NCBI GenBank assembly: GCA_016617495.1
Contig: WYCU01000002.1
Location: forward strand, 1 to 64,000
Length of the DNA: 64,000 nucleotides
Reading direction: 5' to 3'
Source: Azonexaceae bacterium s22
Lineage (GTDB): Bacteria; Pseudomonadota; Gammaproteobacteria; Burkholderiales; Rhodocyclaceae
Positions 62,861-64,000 of the stretch are shown here, piece by piece. A program made the position numbers and the translations under genes. Every line of letters starts with the position of its first letter. Within the stretch, counting starts at the first letter, position 1. The notes below the pieces were generated by a model. It saw only the letters and a list, made by a program, of their open reading frames with translations. It was not told the DNA's origin and searched no databases.

Positions 62861-63508
62861 ATGAAAAACATTGTCATCCTTATTTCCGGGCGCGGCAGCA
62901 ACATGGAAGCCATGATCGCCGCGCGCGATGCCGGCACCTTGCCGGTGCATATTGCCGCCGTCATCAGCAACCGGCCCGATGCCAAGGGCCTGGAAACTGC
63001 GGCGCGCGCCGGCATTACCACGCATTATGTCGATCACAAGGCGTTTCCCAGCCGTGAGGCTTTCGATGGCGCACTGGCCGAATGCATCGATGGTTTTGCG
63101 CCGGATCTGGTCGTGCTCGCCGGTTTCATGCGCATCCTGACCGAAGGCTTTGTGCGCCATTACGAAGGCCGTCTGCTCAATATCCACCCGTCGCTGCTGC
63201 CGTCCTTTCCGGGCTTGCACACCCATCAGCGCGCGCTCGACGAGGGCGTGCGCATCCATGGCTGCACCGTGCATTTCGTCACGCCGGCATTGGATCATGG
63301 TCCAGTGGTCATCCAGGCGGCGGTGCCGGTGCTCGATGGCGACGACGAAGATGCCCTCGCGGCGCGTGTGTTGCGCCAGGAGCATCGCATCTACCCGCAG
63401 GCCGTGCGCTGGTTTGCCGAAGATCGCCTGAGTCTTGTCGACGGCAAGGTGCGTCTGGCCGCCGAGCTGCGCGACGACAGCGTACTGATCGCGCCCGAGG
63501 TGCGCTGA
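62861..63508 (+). CDS. purN: GAR transformylase, folate-dependent
   Basis: Formylates glycinamide ribonucleotide with 10-formyl-THF. 215 residues. NIVILISGRGSNMEAMI, then RLLNIHPSLLPSFPGLHTHQRAL with the catalytic Asn-His, and the catalytic Asp in ALDHGPVV. Close to dedA and to the next gene, so probably in one operon. Confidence 0.97.
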   Translation: MKNIVILISGRGSNMEAMIAARDAGTLPVHIAAVISNRPDAKGLETAARAGITTHYVDHKAFPSREAFDGALAECIDGFAPDLVVLAGFMRILTEGFVRHYEGRLLNIHPSLLPSFPGLHTHQRALDEGVRIHGCTVHFVTPALDHGPVVIQAAVPVLDGDDEDALAARVLRQEHRIYPQAVRWFAEDRLSLVDGKVRLAAELRDDSVLIAPEVR

Positions 63509-63514
63509 GCCCCC

Positions 63515-64000
63515 ATGCCGGCGGCGCTGCTGGCAGCACTGCTGGGTTCGCTGGCCTTGCACGTGGCTGCGTTGTGGGGAACCTCGATCGAATTGCCGGG
63601 CAGTGCGCCCGAGGCGCCGCCACTGCAGGCGGAACTCCGCCCGCTGCCCGCCGCTGTGCAGCCACCGGCGCTCGCGAAGCCATCCCAGCCCTTGCGCCAT
63701 GGCACGGCGAATTCTACGGTGCGCCCGCTTGAGCCAGCCGGGCACAGCCCCACGCCGACCCTGGCCCCAACCCCGGCCCCCACCGATGACAGCGACACGC
63801 TGGTGACGGAAATGCCCCAAAATTCGACGTCGACCGCGACAATTCAGCGCCAGGCGGCCCCGCAGCCCGTGCTTTCCGGCAGCGGGACAATCCGCTTTGC
63901 CTTGTACAAGGAATCGATCAATTTTCCAGTGGGGCGGGCCGAACATCATTGGGAATTCGATGCCGATGGCGCCTACCGCCTGCGTGGGGTGACGGAAACC
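63515..64000 (+). CDS. DUF3108 family protein, 5' part
   Basis: 162 codons to the right window edge, open at the end. N-terminal helix (AALLAALLGSLALHVAALW), then a long Pro/Ala-rich linker (about 30-115), then GTIRFALYKESINFPVGRAEHHWEFDADGAYRLRGVTET, which resembles DUF3108 domains. The TonB-like anchor and linker suggest a membrane-tethered periplasmic protein. Dispersed-repeat copy 15 lies in the linker and is read as NSTSTATIQ. Confidence 0.8.
   Translation, partial: MPAALLAALLGSLALHVAALWGTSIELPGSAPEAPPLQAELRPLPAAVQPPALAKPSQPLRHGTANSTVRPLEPAGHSPTPTLAPTPAPTDDSDTLVTEMPQNSTSTATIQRQAAPQPVLSGSGTIRFALYKESINFPVGRAEHHWEFDADGAYRLRGVTET
63809..63844 (-). repeat. Dispersed 36-bp repeat, copy 15 (inside the DUF3108 gene)
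   Basis: Minus-strand AATTGTCGCGGTCGACG plus TCGAATTTTGGGGCATTTCC, in frame in the proline-rich linker. Confidence 0.9.

Overview
The window is one continuous piece of a betaproteobacterial chromosome. Gene content and order (exbB-exbD-lpxK-trm112-kdsB-adk, a pyrophosphate phosphofructokinase beside a proton-pumping pyrophosphatase, a cytochrome-c type NO reductase cluster, panBCD-folK-pcnB) suggest Rhodocyclales, something like Dechloromonas or Azonexus. That placement is an inference from gene content; no rRNA marker is present. I saw no tRNA, rRNA or CRISPR array.

Region 1 (1-770) is a scar. The 5' end of an IS3-family orfA enters from the left edge and cuts off a SIR2-domain gene after about 120 codons. 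Region 2 (771-10101) is housekeeping: sodB, xseA, an ExbB/ExbD proton channel, lipid A and KDO genes (lpxK, a Trm112-like mini-protein, kdsB), adk, and a pyrophosphate energy pair (PPi-dependent phosphofructokinase and K+-independent H+-PPase). Region 3 (10208-21177) is a type I secretion locus: ABC exporter, HlyD-type adaptor, LuxR-type regulator and a 2199-residue RTX adhesin with a LapA-like N-terminus, two DNA-identical tandem 99-residue repeats, a von Willebrand A domain and nonapeptide RTX repeats. The exporter, adaptor and regulator genes look AT-richer than the rest of the window.

Region 4 (21233-29744) is a denitrification block on the minus strand: norCB with its own terminator, then norE, norF, norQ, a small membrane protein, a membrane 4Fe-4S protein and norD, followed by a Crp/Fnr-type regulator. 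norCB and norE are separated by a roughly 600-bp near-palindromic element. Region 5 (29882-34061) is an aldehyde-oxidation unit: an AcoR-like sigma-54 activator, a -24/-12 promoter, an aldehyde dehydrogenase and a DUF779 protein. Region 6 (34207-43989) has pyruvate:ferredoxin oxidoreductase overlapping a dihydroorotate-dehydrogenase-like gene, an NYN RNase-like protein and the pantothenate genes. Region 7 (43986-64000) holds folK, pcnB, a TPR glycosyltransferase-like protein, a HAD phosphatase, hda, a PAS-GGDEF cyclase, tyrS, a CsgG/DUF4810/DUF799 lipoprotein operon, a NERD-zinc ribbon protein, a decayed IS5-type transposase, purM, rlpA, miaA, mutL, dedA, purN and the start of a DUF3108 gene.

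The most unusual feature is a dispersed repeat of about 36 bp, core AATTGTCGCGGTCGAC followed by an A-rich tail with a GGC run. I count 15 copies in both orientations. Nine lie between genes, often within a few bases of a start or stop codon. Six lie in frame inside protein genes (the sigma-54 activator, nifJ, the NYN gene, pcnB, mutL, the DUF3108 gene), where they are read in three different ways. That argues for spread at the DNA level. No copy lies between 2810 and 21127 apart from chance-level partial matches, and one copy sits at the centre of the large palindrome.
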